52,265 nt of DNA from Entophlyctis helioformis (GCA_025526915.1 JAHLKH010000187.1:1-52265), one strand, 5' to 3'; counted from the first letter of the stretch, positions 1 through 12,200 are shown. Numbers and translations: made by a program. Notes: a model not told the origin generated them from the letters alone.

Positions 1-191
1 ACGGCTTGGCTGCCGCTCGCTCCAACGACCTGCTCGACCACAGCCAGCACAATGTCGGTGCGGCCAAGGGCAACCAGCTGCTCGGCTGTGCTCTGCAGCT
101 GGCTCTGAAGACTACGCACAAGCTCGTCGCTGGCTGCTGCTGCTGCTGCTTCTGCGTCTGCCTTGACTGTCTTCCGTCGCCTCAACTGCAT
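1..191 (-). CDS. Ankyrin-family protein, N-terminal part, cut by the window edge
   Basis: Only the first 63 codons are present, from ATG at 191 to the left edge. The peptide begins MQLRRRKTVKADAEAAA, runs through an alanine stretch, and reaches the family motif LGRTDIVLAVVEQVV. It matches the start of the intact ankyrin gene at 20674-22158 almost residue for residue (N to K at residue 10 is the visible change), so the start codon and family are taken from that copy. The ankyrin repeats and the F-box-like segment would lie outside the window. Whether this copy is intact cannot be judged. Confidence 0.7.
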   Translation of the reverse strand, partial: MQLRRRKTVKADAEAAAAAASDELVRSLQSQLQSTAEQLVALGRTDIVLAVVEQVVGASGSQA

Positions 192-398
192 CGTCACAGC
201 CGCTTGCTCGCTTTGTTGGTTGTCCGGACAAGATCCACTTTGTGCGATCGTCCAACAAGTGTCATTGCAACACACGAAAGTGGATCATCCACAGAAACGG
301 CATGCCATGGTGCACAGTGTTGAACTGGCCGGCATTCAGAGCATACAAGCAGTGTGTGATTGCTGCATACGACACAGATCGAACATACGCAGACTGCC
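1..398 (-). repeat. Inverted duplicate of 20477-20864 (ankyrin gene start plus 5' flank)
   Basis: The reverse complement of this stretch matches about 20477-20864 over both the coding start and about 200 bases upstream, with scattered substitutions and one insertion of roughly 16 bases near 210-225. Similarity stops near 398. The duplicated unit therefore carried the promoter region as well as the gene. The rest of the gap to the P450 (399-529) shows nothing recognisable. Confidence 0.75.
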
Positions 399-529
399 AA
401 GGTTGAACGCATGCTATGCGACAACTTGGAGCTGCTCACCTTTGCCCAATCCAATAGCAACTGTTTCCGGCCACTCTCAAGTGTGCAACACACTCGCTCA
501 TACATTCGTTCATATACGACAGACCACAT

Positions 530-2157
530 TCACAGTCGCGAAACATTCACAAGCACAGGCTCGGCCGAAAACGGCGTGCCCATGGTTTTGAAGTAGTTGG
601 GCTCCACACTCGCGTCGGGATCCACAAGCTCAAGCCGGTGCTCGGCAAGCAGCGCTGGAAACACAATCTGGCGGAACGTCATCAGCGCGAGCCGCTCGCC
701 CAAGCACTTGTGCTTGCCAAACCCAAACTGTGCCACCTCGCGTCCGTTGGCGATCCCGTCTGTGCGGCCGTCCATCCACCGGCGTGGGTCGTACTCGAGC
801 GGCGATCCAAACGAGGCTGGGTCGAGTGCGTTGCAGGCCGACGATATGGCAAGCAGCTGGTCCTTGGGGATAAAGTATCCGTCAAACTCGGTGTCGCGCA
901 CAGCCTTGCGCACCTTGAAGAGCGACGAGTATCGCCGTCCGGTCTCTCTGATGCACGACGAGAACAGGTCGGTGGTTCCCGTTGGGTCGACGCCTGCGCT
1001 TGCTTCGGCGGCAAGCTGCTGGCGCACGTCGTCTTGCAGTGCCGGATCGCGTGCCAGATGGAATGCCGTCCAGCCAATCGTGCCTGCCGTGTTGGTGTGT
1101 GCAGCAAGCAGGATCGTCGCAAAGTGCATGACTATCGCATACGAGACCCTGCCCGGTGCATGCTTGTCAGCAGAGCGCCACCGCCGCCAGCACAGCAATC
1201 CAAGCAAGCAAGCAAGCAAGAGACCCCACACTCACTTCTCATAGACGTCGCTGGCAAAAGAAACTCGAGATAGTCGTCTGGTTCAGCGTCAGAAGTACCA
1301 TCAACAGCACCAATCTTGGCATCGTGAGCTGCTGCAGATCTGGCAGCAAGGCGGTGCTGGATCTCTTCATCCAGCCACGCCTTCATGGTCGCTGTGAACT
1401 GTGCCATGCGACGGTTGGGCGGCAGGGGCCAGCCAGGAAAGATTGAGTTGATGGGGCTCATGATGTCCTTCTCGAGCTGGCGCACCAGCACCATCGCGCG
1501 GTCTGCATGCGCATCATGGAACCGCTTGCCAAAGAAGACTCGCAGCGACACTCGGATGGCAAGCGAGGACGCCATCTCAAACAGGTCAACGCGCTGGCCG
1601 GCATAGGCGTCTTTGACGATGTTGTGGATGACCGGTGTGGCTGCCCTGCAAAAGGCTTGCAGCCTGGACGAGCGGTTGAATGCCAGCGTGAGCTGCTTCA
1701 TCAGCAAGGCGACCGTCTCGGCCGTTGCGTCTGGGTTCCACAGGGGTCCGCAGCGGTCGATGAAGATCTGGTTGAGCGAGAAGTCGTCGTCCGAGACCCG
1801 CCAGAAGGTCGCCTGGTGTGCCGGCGAGATGAACAGGTTGAATGTGGTTGCGACGAGGTTGAGCGAGAACACTGGGCCGTGTGTCTCACGCATGCGGAGC
1901 AGGAAGCCAAGCGGGTCGCTGCGGAACGCTCTCACGGTGCCGACAAGCGGCAGCCCAGCCGTTGTGGCAGGCGGCGTGCGCAGACCCGCGCTGTTGCGTC
2001 GTGCGGGCGAGCCTCGCAGAAGCAGCAGAGTCGCAGCAGCAAGCGCCACGACGAGAGCAGCAAGAGCGTGCGGGCTGCCCACGTCCAGCAGGCGCTCGTG
2101 CAGGGCAGTCACGAGCGACGAATACACGGCCGCCAGTCGGTGCAGCAACTCGCTCAT
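530..2157 (-). CDS. Cytochrome P450, membrane-anchored
   Basis: Heme-thiolate monooxygenase, about 514 residues from exons 2157-1232 and 1148-530. A hydrophobic anchor (LAALVVALAAATLLLL) lies near residues 25-45, followed by a proline-rich hinge, which suggests ER anchoring. The I-helix reads AAHTNTAG near 324, the ExxR motif is ETGR near 377-380, and the heme motif FGFGKHKCLG has its cysteine near 457. The H-T-N-T I-helix and the region after ExxR resemble the CYP51/CYP7-like group more than typical class II xenobiotic P450s, but no subfamily is claimed. The intron donor is uncertain: GTGAGT at 1235 breaks the frame, while GT at 1231 with the acceptor CAG ending at 1149 keeps it, and CTGAC upstream fits a branch point. 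It is divergent from acyltransferase A. Confidence 0.88.
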
Positions 2158-2891
2158 GGCTGCGGTTGCAGATGCGTGTGCAAGTGCGTGTGCAAGTGCA
2201 CGCTGCCTTTGGGTTGCTCGGGCTGGATGACGAGGCAGAGACCGCGTCGGGTGGCGCGTTGGTGGCACGAATGTGTTCAGACGCGGAGCAGCAGCAACAG
2301 TGGCACACAGACAGCCATCCAGATCCGAGCAGGCGGCCGCAACACGTTGGATCATCGCGGATTCCAGTGGATGCCAATCATGCGCCAAGTCCCAAGAGCG
2401 CCATGTTGCTGTGTGCACGCCTGCGAATGCAGATGCACGTTGTGCAAAGACAGCGGCCTCTCGCTGCCGTCAGAGGTGCAGCTGCCTGGCGCCAGGACGC
2501 GCAGGTGGTCCACAAGCATGCTGCTGCCCTCACTTGCTGTCCACCATGTGCCTCGCTTGACTTGCAAACACAACACACGGATCTTGATGCTCGCACACAC
2601 AGTGGATGGCATTGCATGTGTCTTGCTGACCTCAAGACCAGGCTGCCATTGAACCGCGGCCGCCGCATACGCACCTGTGCGGCCATGATCGCCATCCACG
2701 GTCAGCCAATAAAGCCACCTCCTGCCTCCTTGGCGCTGTCCATTGTGACATTCGATTGTCCAGCCCAAGCCTGCCTGCTTCAAAGCCCGCAGCAGCAAAC
2801 GCAAAACCGCCCTCCCAAACCCAAAACAGCCACGGCTTCCCCACTGTGCACTCGAGGAGTCCCGTTTGACCAGCAACAGACAACAGCCGGC
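2158..2891. other. Divergent intergenic region between P450 and acyltransferase A
   Basis: No conserved gene is seen. The right half, from about 2655, is the repeated junction segment also found at 4642 and 6606. It contains a remnant of the acyltransferase C-terminal codons and AATAAA at 2708-2713. The left half must hold the P450 promoter. Long ORFs that cross this stretch are not supported by any homology visible here. Confidence 0.6.
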
Positions 2892-3165
2892 ATGGCATCC
2901 CAAGACAGCAGCCCGCACCGCTATGCCCACCACAACGTGACGTCCTCGTCTGCATCGCCGTCGTCAACAGGCACGGCAGCGGCATGGCCCGACTTTGACG
3001 ACGCCAACATCAAGGACGCCGCAGCCGGCATGCCGACGAGCTCGGCAGTCGACCTGCCGCCGACGCCAGCACTTGCAACGGCACCTGCGCAACCCGCCAA
3101 GCAGCCGGCCGCCAAGCTCACCCACTTTGACGGTCTGCGTGGCGTCGTGGCCATGACGGTCGTGT
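2655..3165 (+). repeat. Tandem repeat unit 1 (matches 4642-5155; partly 6606-6705)
   Basis: This stretch is nearly identical to 4642-5155, covering the 3' tail of one acyltransferase gene, the intergenic spacer, the leader and almost all of exon 1 of the next. The spacing is about 1.99 kb. A third, shorter match at 6606-6705 includes the tail and the AATAAA but diverges before the leader of gene C. The pattern is that of tandem duplication by unequal exchange. Confidence 0.85.
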
Positions 3166-4675
3166 TCATCCACTACTTTCAGCACATCCATCTGCCGCTC
3201 TACTATGTGCGTTGAGTGCCATGCTTCTGATTGCGTGCTGCTCGTTCACCGCCATGCTTACGCAGAATTCCGTGACTCGCAGGCGTTGGCATTCAACCAG
3301 ACGCAGGAATGGACCGCTTCGTAAGCCGATCGTCTCTGTTCCTTTGCTTTGGTTGGGTGTGTCGCTGACCGCCTTGCTGATCGATCGGCTGCCAGTGTGC
3401 CGCTCTTCTTTATCCTGAGTGGCCGTGTTATCACTGTCTCTGTGCTGCGCTCGGGCAAAGCGATGCATCTCATTTCGTGCATCCTTCGCCGCCCGATCCG
3501 GCTGCTGCTGCCAATGATGACGATCATGCTGCTCGACTATATGTTCATTGGCTGGAGTGAGTCCATCAACCCGCCAATCATCCAAATGCTCATCTGGATG
3601 TGGCTCGTGCGACTGACGCTCGGCTGCCACAGAACCCATCAAGTCGCTCTGGACGATCATCTACCAGCCGGCTATTTACATGGTACGCACTGCCTTGCAC
3701 TGCCAGCTGCATGTGGTGGCTTTGGGCAGCGTGCTAACGCTTTTACAGTTCGACGCAGGCAGATTCGATCTGATTGCCGGCGCTGTCTGGACGCTGCGCC
3801 ACGAGTATGCCGGATCCAATGCCGTCTATTTCCTCACGTTCCTCATCATGAACTTTCCCAACAACCCGCGCGCACGCTACACGATCCTCGGTCTCGCGTT
3901 TGGCTGGTACCTGTTCACTCACAGCTGGACCACACACTTTATTGCCGGTCTCGCCATCGCCGATCTTGCCCAGCACGGGTACATTGAACAGTTCAAGCAG
4001 TGGCGATACGCGCCGATCGCCAAGATTGCTATTGCCGTGTTTGGCTGCGCCGTGTCGTTCAAGTACTCGTGGTGGAACATGGCCGACACCATCGACTCGA
4101 CCCTGCGTCAGTACCAAGTGTGGAACGGCAACATGGGCGTCAGCCGCGAGTGGTGGGACGAAAACTTTCCCATCTTCCTCTACTCGCTGTGTTTCATTCT
4201 CTTGCTCGAGACGTCGACAACCATGCAACGCTTCTACACGCTCCGCCCGATCCAGTTCCTGGGCAAGATCTCGTTTGCGCTCTACCTGTTCCATGAGTAC
4301 TGGATGTACATGTTCCAGCCGATGCCGTACATTGCGGCCGTTGTGAGCGGCAAGTACCTCCAGATTTTCCTGGCCATTGTCATCTGGACCGCGCCGCTGC
4401 TGGTCATCTCGTACTTTTTGACCGATATCGTCGATCTGCCAAGTGTCAAGGTCGGCCGCTGGGCGGAACGTGTGTTTATCACCGAGCCATGGGACGGCAG
4501 GCTCGAGACGCTGTTCAAGTTTGAGACGCCCAAGCCTGGCACGACAACCACGACGGTTTATGGCGTGCCCATCCCCAAGATCGACTTGATGGCTCTGCGC
4601 CGGTTCTGGGATGCGTATGCGCCGTCCTTTGTTCGACGACCTGCGACCGCCGCATACGCACCTGTGCGGCCGTGA
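2892..4675 (+). CDS. Acyltransferase 3 family membrane protein, copy A
   Basis: About 496 residues from five exons: 2892-3206, 3283-3320, 3396-3556, 3633-3682 and 3749-4675. The first 75 residues are Ser/Ala/Pro-rich and probably cytosolic. Then comes HFDGLRGVVAMTVVFIHYF, the hallmark of the Acyl_transf_3 (OafA/YrhL) family, with the histidine of the H-x(n) pair expected to act in acyl transfer. VPLFFILSGRVI and several hydrophobic segments follow. These are integral membrane enzymes that move acyl groups onto sugars, lipids or other small acceptors; the substrate here is unknown. Exon phases match copy C exactly, which supports the model. The start is ATG at 2892, shared with copy B. AATAAA is not within the coding part; the signal lies 20 bases after the stop. 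Confidence 0.88.
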
Positions 4676-4694
4676 TCGCCATCCACGGTCAGCC

Positions 4695-4700
4695 AATAAA
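4695..4700 (+). terminator. Poly(A) signal AATAAA of acyltransferase A
   Basis: AATAAA begins 20 bases after the stop codon and is conserved at the same place after copy B and in the remnant before copy A. Confidence 0.6.
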
Positions 4701-4879
4701 AGCCACCTCCTGCCTCCTTGGCGCTGTCCATTGTGACATTCGATTGTCCAGCCCAAGCCTGCCTGCTTCAAAGCCCGCAGCAGCAAACGCAAAACCGCCC
4801 TCCCAAACCCAAAACAGCCACGGCTTCCCCACTGTGCACTCGAGGAGTCCCGTTTGACCAGCAACAGACAACAGACGGC

Positions 4880-6639
4880 ATGGCATCCCAAGACAGCAGC
4901 CCGCACCGCTATGCCCACCACAACGTGACGTCCTCGTCTGCATCGCCGTCGTCAACAGGCACGGCAGCGGCATGGCCCGACTTTGACGACGCCAACATCA
5001 AGGACGCCGCAGCCGGCATGCCGACGAGCTCGGCAGTCGACCTGCCGCCGACGCCAGCACTTGCAACGGCACCTGCGCAACCCGCCAAGAAGCCGGCCGC
5101 CAAGCTCGCCCACTTTGACGGTCTGCGTGGCGTCGTGGCCATGACGGTCGTGCTCATGCACTTTTTCCAAATGTCGTACCGGTCGGGCGAGATGCAGAAC
5201 TCTTTGCCCCTGCCAACGACGTGAGTAGCCACGGCGTGTGGATGCGTCCGCTTGTTTACATGCCTGCTTGCGTGCTTGCTTGGCCACTGACATGCCCGAT
5301 CGGTATGCCGGACGCAGTTCATGAACATGTACCAAACCCGTATCGCCAGTGTGCCGCTCTTCTTTATCCTGAGTGGCCGTGTCATCACTGTATCCGTGCT
5401 GCGCTCGGGTAGCGGCAAGCAGCTTGTCTCGTGCTTTGTTCGCCGGCCGATCCGCCTGCTGTTGCCCATGATGTCGATCATGCTGCTCGACTACCTGGTC
5501 ATGCACGTCCGTACGTTGGATATGCTTTCCTCGAGACTTTGTGTCGCTTGGCGTCGGGACTCACGCGCTGCCCTGCGTCTGTCCAGGCCCCATCAAGTCG
5601 CTCTTTGACGTGATCGTCCAGCCCATCTTCTTCCTGGTACGTCCATGTCCGCTTGTGATCCCGCGTTGGTGCGAGAGCTACCAGCCAACTGACTCGCGTG
5701 CCACGACCGCAGTCCAGCGGCGGCGACTTTAACCTCATCACAGCCGTGGTGTGGACGCTCAAGTACGAGTACTACGGCTCCAACGTGGTGTATTTCCTGA
5801 CGTTTATCCTGCTGCAATATCCGGCCAACCCGCGCGCGCGCTACACGATCCTGTTTCTCGTGTACCTGTGGTTCCAGTGGACGCATTCGTGGAACACGCA
5901 TTTCGTGGCCGGTCTGGCCCTGGCGGATCTTGCCCAGCACGGGTACATTGAGCGCTTCAAGCAGTGGCGGTACGCGCCGATCACCAGGCTCGCCGTTGCC
6001 GTGTTTGGCTGTGCCGTGTCGTTCAAGTTCAGCTGGTGGAACATGGCCGACACCATCGACGCCACGATCCGCTCGTACGAGGTCTACGGCGGCAAGTTTG
6101 GTGTCGGCGCCGAGTGGTGGGACGAGAGCTTCACGCTCTTCCTCTACTCGCTGTGCTTCATGTTCTTGCTCGAGACCACCGAGACCATGCAACGCTTCTA
6201 CACGCTCCGGCCCATCCAGTTCTTTGGCCACATCTCGTTTGCCGTGTACCTCTTCCACGACTACTGGAACCGCATGTTTGACCCGACGCCGTACGCCGCC
6301 TACTTTTCCAGCAACAGCGTCGTCGTGATTTTGATCTCCCTTGCGCTGTGGGTCGTCCCGCTGATGCCCATGTCCTACGTACTCACCGACGTCATTGACC
6401 TGCCGAGTGTCAAGGTCGGCCGGTGGATCGAGCGCGTGCTCATCACCGAGCCATGGGACGGCAGGCTCGAGACGCTGTTCAAGTTTGAGACACCCAAGCC
6501 CGGCACGACAACCACAACGGTTTATGGCGTGCCTATCCCCAAGATCGACTTGATGGCTCTGCGCCGGTTCTGGGATGCGTATGCGCCGTCCTTTGTTCGA
6601 CGACCTGCGACCGCCGCATACGCACCTGTGCGGCCGTGA
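4880..6639 (+). CDS. Acyltransferase 3 family membrane protein, copy B
   Basis: About 492 residues from four exons: 4880-5220, 5350-5510, 5587-5636 and 5713-6639. The N-terminal 90 residues are almost identical to copy A (HFDGLRGVVAMTVVLMHFF), the middle differs, and the last 65 codons are again nearly identical. The small second exon of A and C is not separate here. Exon 1 runs on to a GTGAGT donor at 5221 and joins the conserved acceptor before TGTGCCGCTC at 5350 in frame. An AG at 5317 looks tempting but gives a frameshift. The C-terminal part keeps the tryptophan- and histidine-rich loops of the family. Same predicted role as copy A. Confidence 0.87.
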
Positions 6640-6658
6640 TCGCCATCCACGGTCAGCC

Positions 6659-6664
6659 AATAAA
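6659..6664 (+). terminator. Poly(A) signal AATAAA of acyltransferase B
   Basis: AATAAA lies 20 bases after the stop codon, inside the third occurrence of the repeated junction segment (about 6606-6705). Confidence 0.6.
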
Positions 6665-6964
6665 AGCCACCTCCTGCTTCCTTGGCGCTGTCCATTGTGA
6701 CTTCGATTCGTCCCTCTTGATCTGACACGCGTCCGGCAAGCATCGCCGCGAGTTCTGTTGATGTCAAGGTGGCGGCATCGGCGTGTCGGAGTTTGACGCG
6801 CTCGCTCGCTCGACAGGAGCGGACTTTCAAGGGCCGGGCGAGATGCGAGTCCCCCCCTTTTTAAGCCCACCAGGCCACCTGTCCCCCCCGCATTGCCCCC
6901 ATCTGCCCCCGCATCGCCCACCCACCTTGCACAGACAGCACACAGTTCTGCCAAAGCGACCACC

Positions 6965-9156
6965 ATGCACCGACGTGAGGTTGTCAGCATCGACCTGGAC
7001 GGCACGGCCGCTGCCGCACACCACCGCGTTGCTGCGTACCAGCCGCTCGCCGCCGCCGACGACAACGGCAGCGCAGGCACACACATGGGCCAGTCGGCGC
7101 ACCGGCGGTTCCGTGGGCAGGCGGTCTCGGAAACCACGTCCGCCTCGGCGTCGGTCTCTGTCTCGCCCATGTCGCCGTCGCTCACCGTATCGGCGCTGTC
7201 GCTGAGCACCATGGCCGAGGGTGATGACCATTACGACCTGTCGACGCTTGCTGCTCGTGGTTCTGGTGGTACTGGTGGTGGGCTGTACACGGCTGTGCCG
7301 ACCGCTGATGCCCGCGATGCACAAGCGAAATTCGAGGCGGTCGTCGACGTGGTCGAGACGGGTGTTCACGGCACGACAGCGCCAGCGATGGCAGCGACGG
7401 CGACGACGACGGGGGCTGCAAAGAGCAAGGCGAGCAGTGGCAAACTGGCCCATTTCGATGGCCTTCGCGGCGTGGTTGCGCTCACTGTCGTGTTCATCCA
7501 CTTTCTGCCGCGCATCTCGAAGCCGCTGTATAATGTGAGTGGTGTGCATGCGTAGCGGTGTGGCTTGCCTGGCTGGATTGTCTGGCTGTCTGGCTGGCTG
7601 GCGAACACTCCACTGACTCGGCGACCCTTTGTCTGCTTTGGCTGTGTGGACAGTTGATGCTCATGAACCAGTCTTGGAAAGCCAGGTACGTGTCTACGCG
7701 GCACACGCATGTCTGCATGCACGACTGTACGCAACGGTTGGGCACACCGACTGACTTGCACTACCGGCACGGCCAATAGTGTGCCGCTGTTCTTTATCTT
7801 GAGCGGTCGCGTCGTGTCCGTGTCCGTGCTCCGAACCACGAGCATGAAACAACTGGTGTCGTGTATCTTGCGTCGACCGATCCGTCTCCTGCTGCCCATC
7901 ATGACGATGATGTTCCTTGACTTCCTGTTCTTCCGTGTCAGTAAGTGCCCAAGATGCTCATCTTGCACCTCCCCCTTTGGTCTCGACGGCGCTGTGCACT
8001 AACACACGTGCTCTGCAGAATCCATCAACTCGATATTGGATGTGCTGTACACGCCAGTCATGTTTCTTGTAAGTGCCCTCCTGCGAGACGTGGCATGTCT
8101 GACTGTGTGCAGCTGCATCATCTAACCGACGCTTGCATGTGTGCATGTGTGTGTTCATGTGTGTGTCTGTGCACGGCCGGCGTATCCACGCAGTTTGATA
8201 AGGGGAAATTCAACCTGCTGACCGGCGTTGTTTGGACGCTCGAGATCGAGTACCACGGCTCCAACGTGGTATACTTTCTCACGTTCATCCTGCTGCAGTA
8301 CCCGTCTTCGGCACGGTCGCGGTACACGCTCCTGCTGGCGGCGTTCCTGTGGTACCAGCTCACGCATTCATGGAACACGCATTTCGTGACGGGACTCGCG
8401 CTGGCGGATCTGGCGCACCACGGCTTCATGGCGCGGTACACGCGGTGGCCGTACATGTGGGTCGTCAACGGTCTCCTTGCCACCGCGGCTGTCCTCGTGT
8501 CCTTCAAGACAGACTGGTGGAACGTGGCCGACGGTCTCGACGCCTGGCTGCGGTCGGTACAGTCAAAGAACGGCGTGCAGGGCATCGCCAAACCGTACTT
8601 CTGGGACGAAAACTTCCCCGTCTACGTCTACTCGGCCGTGTTCATGCTACTGCTCGAGTGCAGCACAACCATGCAACGTTTCTACACCCTCCCGCCGTTC
8701 CTCTTCCTTGGCCGCATCTCGTTCGCCCTGTACCTCTTCCACGACTACTGGATCCGGCTGTTCGATCCCAAGCCGCTGGCTGCATGGGTCGGCGGCGACG
8801 AGACCACGCAGGTCGTGACGTGCATCATCGTGTGGACCGTCCCGCTGCTGCTCATCTCGTACGTCCTGACGTTTATTGTCGACGAGCCCAGCGTGCGTGT
8901 GGGCAAGTGGCTCGAACGCGTGCTGGTGACCGACCCGTGGGACGGCACGCCCGCCACGCTGTTCAAGACCCCCATCGCCGCCGCACTGCCCGTCCAGCTG
9001 CGACGCGTCGTGGCGGACATCAAGCCGCCGCGCTGGTCTGTCGCCTCGGTCAAGCAGTTTGTTGACCAGCACTTTCCGACCGTGACGCGCAACACGCTCA
9101 ATGCGTCCAAACCCGTCATCCAGCACCACACCGACAATGACATTATCCGTCTCTAG
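6965..9156 (+). CDS. Acyltransferase 3 family membrane protein, copy C
   Basis: About 591 residues from five exons: 6965-7534, 7654-7685, 7780-7940, 8019-8068 and 8194-9156. The start is the ATG in ACCATGC at 6965. The N-terminal disordered part is longer than in A and B (about 160 residues) and unrelated in sequence. The core keeps HFDGLRGVVALTVVFIHFL, VPLFFILSGRVV and the long membrane region, so the catalytic features are present. The C-terminal 45 residues differ from the shared A/B tail. Internal exons of 161 and 50 bases are the same length in all three copies. This copy is the diverged member of the tandem array and shares no homogenised ends. Its 3' end is only 96 bases from the convergent gene. 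Confidence 0.88.
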
Positions 9157-9252
9157 TCCCCCCCTCCTCCCCTCTCTTCCTCTCCCTCAAACCCATCTCC
9201 CGTCTCTTGCCTCTCAACTGCCACGACCCAAGCACAAACAACGCCATCATCA

Positions 9253-12200
9253 TCAACAGCAACAGCAACAGCAATAACAAACGATAACTATTAACCCACC
9301 AAAAAGCACACTTGTATTATTCATCTTGGCCACCATATGCCACCATGGCTTCCATCGACATGGCATGCGTGAGTTGCCTGCGATCGCCTTCAACCCTTTG
9401 CGTTTCGCCGTCTTCGCCGTCTTCGCCGTCCTCCACTCCGGCAGCATCAGCAGCATCAGCAGCAGCAGCAGCCACGGGCACAGCCGCCCAACCCTTGCCG
9501 GCCAAGACACAGCCACGCCAGGCGTTACGCTCATCGGCGTTGCCACCAGATCGCGGCCAGGCGTTGGCGTCGGCGTAGGAGTAGACACTGACACACGCGA
9601 CGGCACCGGACTCTGTGCACCACCACCAGCAGCGGCAGCAGCAGCAACATCGCTCGACGTGTACCCAACAACCACCGCACCGCCCACATCGTCGGGACTC
9701 GGAACAGAGTGCGTGGACGGCGGTCGGAACGACCCGACCGACCACCGAGCAGCGCGTTGTGTCTGTTGCTGTGACGCGCTGGCCAGTTCAGGCGTGCTGG
9801 CCGTCACCAGTCCACGGCTAGCCACGTCGCCACGCCCTCGCTCCTTCTCGTTTTCTGCCTGCCGGCCCAGCATCGCGTGCGACATGCTGTATCGCTTGAC
9901 TCCCCCGTGACCACTGCTGCCACTGCCAACACCACTACTGCTGCTGCCCGCATCCAGCTTGCGGAAGAACGAAAACCGTCGTCGACCGCTCGTGGTGTCA
10001 CGCGTCTCGGTGTCACCACCCATGTCCACACTGCCGGTCGATGTGGAAGCCAACGATGCCGACGACGCCGATGCCGACGCCGCACGGTCTTTCCCACCGC
10101 CGCCAAATGTCTTGGACAACCGACTCTTGAGACGCCTGAACAGGGTCTTGGGCTTCTTGGCACCGCTGCCGCCACTGCTGCTGTCGCCGACACCCGTGCC
10201 CGTGCCCACCGACATACCCGTAAACGCCGTCGCGGTGTCTGTGTGCGTGGGCGACACGGCACGGTGGCGGTCAGCAGCAAGAGCAGCAGCAGCCAAGGCC
10301 GTCGGTTGCGCTGGTGTGGCCGCCGCCGCCTCGTCATTGTTGTTGTCGTCCGAATCGGTCATGCCGGCGATGGCCGCATACCGCGTGTCTTGTGTCGCCT
10401 GTGACGCGCTGCCCGTGTCGCCGGTGTCGCCGGTATCGCCAGCATCACCAGCATCACCAGTGTCAATGGCATCGCCGTCAGGGCTCGTGACAACCACACC
10501 AGGTGTCGCAGACTCGACCACGCCGCCAACCGCAGCACCGCGTTTCTTGAGCTTGATAGACAGCCGCCGTGAAAAGGCGCGCATCTTGTCAACAACCGAT
10601 TGGCCATCGCGCATGCCGGCATCCTCTGCATCCGGCACGCGACTAGGCGAGGAAGGCATGGTAGGCGTGACAGGCGCCGACACAGCAACACCAACACCAC
10701 CACGAGCAGCAGCAGCAGCAAGCGACCGCACCGACCCGGACCGCAGCAGCAACAGCACCGCCGCCGCCTCACCGCGCAGCTGCCGCATCTCGTCAGGAGT
10801 GCGCGCAACATAGCCGTCATGAGCACTGCCACCAACAACAACAGACATGGGGTTGGAGTTGGGGTTGGTTGTCGCGATGCCGTGCGGAGGTGACCGACTC
10901 GCCCGCGACGAGTGCACCCAGCCAGCAGCATCAGACCGCGACCGCCGCAAGCCATGGTAGCGTCTGGTGCGTGGCGTCAAGCTCACGTGTCGCTCGAGTC
11001 GGCCATCGACACCAAGACCGGTGCGTCGAGCCCTGCCGTCGTCATGATCGTTGTCGTTGTCACTGTCGCTGTCGTCGGGGTCGCGCGGGATCGCCTGCTC
11101 AATGAGGCGTTTGCTCATGGACAGTTTGCGCGAGATGTCGCGGTTGAGTCGGCGGCCGCTTGACGAGGCACGCGAGAGCACCGACGGCGACTGCGGCATG
11201 TCCTGGTGGTGGTGGTGATCTTGGTGGGTCCTGGTGTGGTCCTCGTGGTCCATTGGCGACATGGACGCCTCGACGTGTATCGGATGGACATCCAGCACAG
11301 GCATCTCGGACGGCGGTGTGATGGGCACGGGCGATCCAGCCGACTCGGCCGACGACAACGGCGACGACGGCGACGCACCAACAACCACATCGACGCCAGC
11401 CGCTACGCTGTGCGGTTGCTTGGGCGATCCGACCACCAGGTGCTGGCCGTGGGCCGCATCGTGCAGCCCTTGGAGTGCTGTACCCGCCGCATCGTCAAAC
11501 GACGGCACGAGATCGTCGCTCGGCGGGCTGCGTAACGCTGTCGATGTCGTCGTCGCAGTCGTCGTCGCCGCCACGGACGCCTGAACCGAGTCAATCGAGA
11601 GTCGCAGAGCAAGCGGACGTTCGTCCGAGTCGCGCACCTCCTGCTCCTTCCATGTCCCGTCCGCGCCGTCCACGCCGTCCATGCCGTCCTCATCACTCGC
11701 AGACTGCTGCTCGATATCCGCCAGATCCGTCATCACAATCGACGGGCTCGCCACATCCTCGTGCAGCATCCCACGCGGCAGCCTCTCGACCTGGTCAACG
11801 TTTGCATCCTCATCGCTCTTGTCGCCGCCACCGCCGCCGCCGCTGCCACGCAGGCCAGACACGGGCACTGGCGTGCGCATATCGCCGCGACTCACGGCCC
11901 GTGCACGCACCGTCGACGTTGACGCGTTGGATGTATCCGAATGGTATCCAGCCGCCGCCACGCTCAAACTCGCCGTCGTCGCCGCCGTCGTGGTGGACGC
12001 AGCAGATCCCGCATCAGCGGTCGTGTCAGGCGAGTCCGGTGGCAGCATGACCAACACGGGCGTCGACCGCGATGCCGGCACGGTTGTCGCAGCGGGCAAC
12101 GGCACAGGGGGCGACTGGAGCGCAGGTGCCGAGCCCGTGCCGATGCCAGTGCCAGTGCCAGCGCCAGTGCCGTAGACCGACGTGCGCGGCGACACGTGTT

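Noticed and set aside
1507..3215. Plus-strand ORFs of 380-444 codons over the P450 and its promoter
   Set aside because: No family features, and they cover the antisense of P450 exon 1. Only the end of the second one is real, as exon 1 of acyltransferase A.
5312..5349. Exon 2 of acyltransferase B beginning at 5318
   Set aside because: It cannot be joined in frame to exon 1; skipping to 5350 restores the conserved junction.
3743..7212. Long minus-strand ORFs (up to 539 codons) opposite acyltransferases A and B
   Set aside because: They are the antisense of well-supported exons, cross introns, and are explained by GC-rich third positions.
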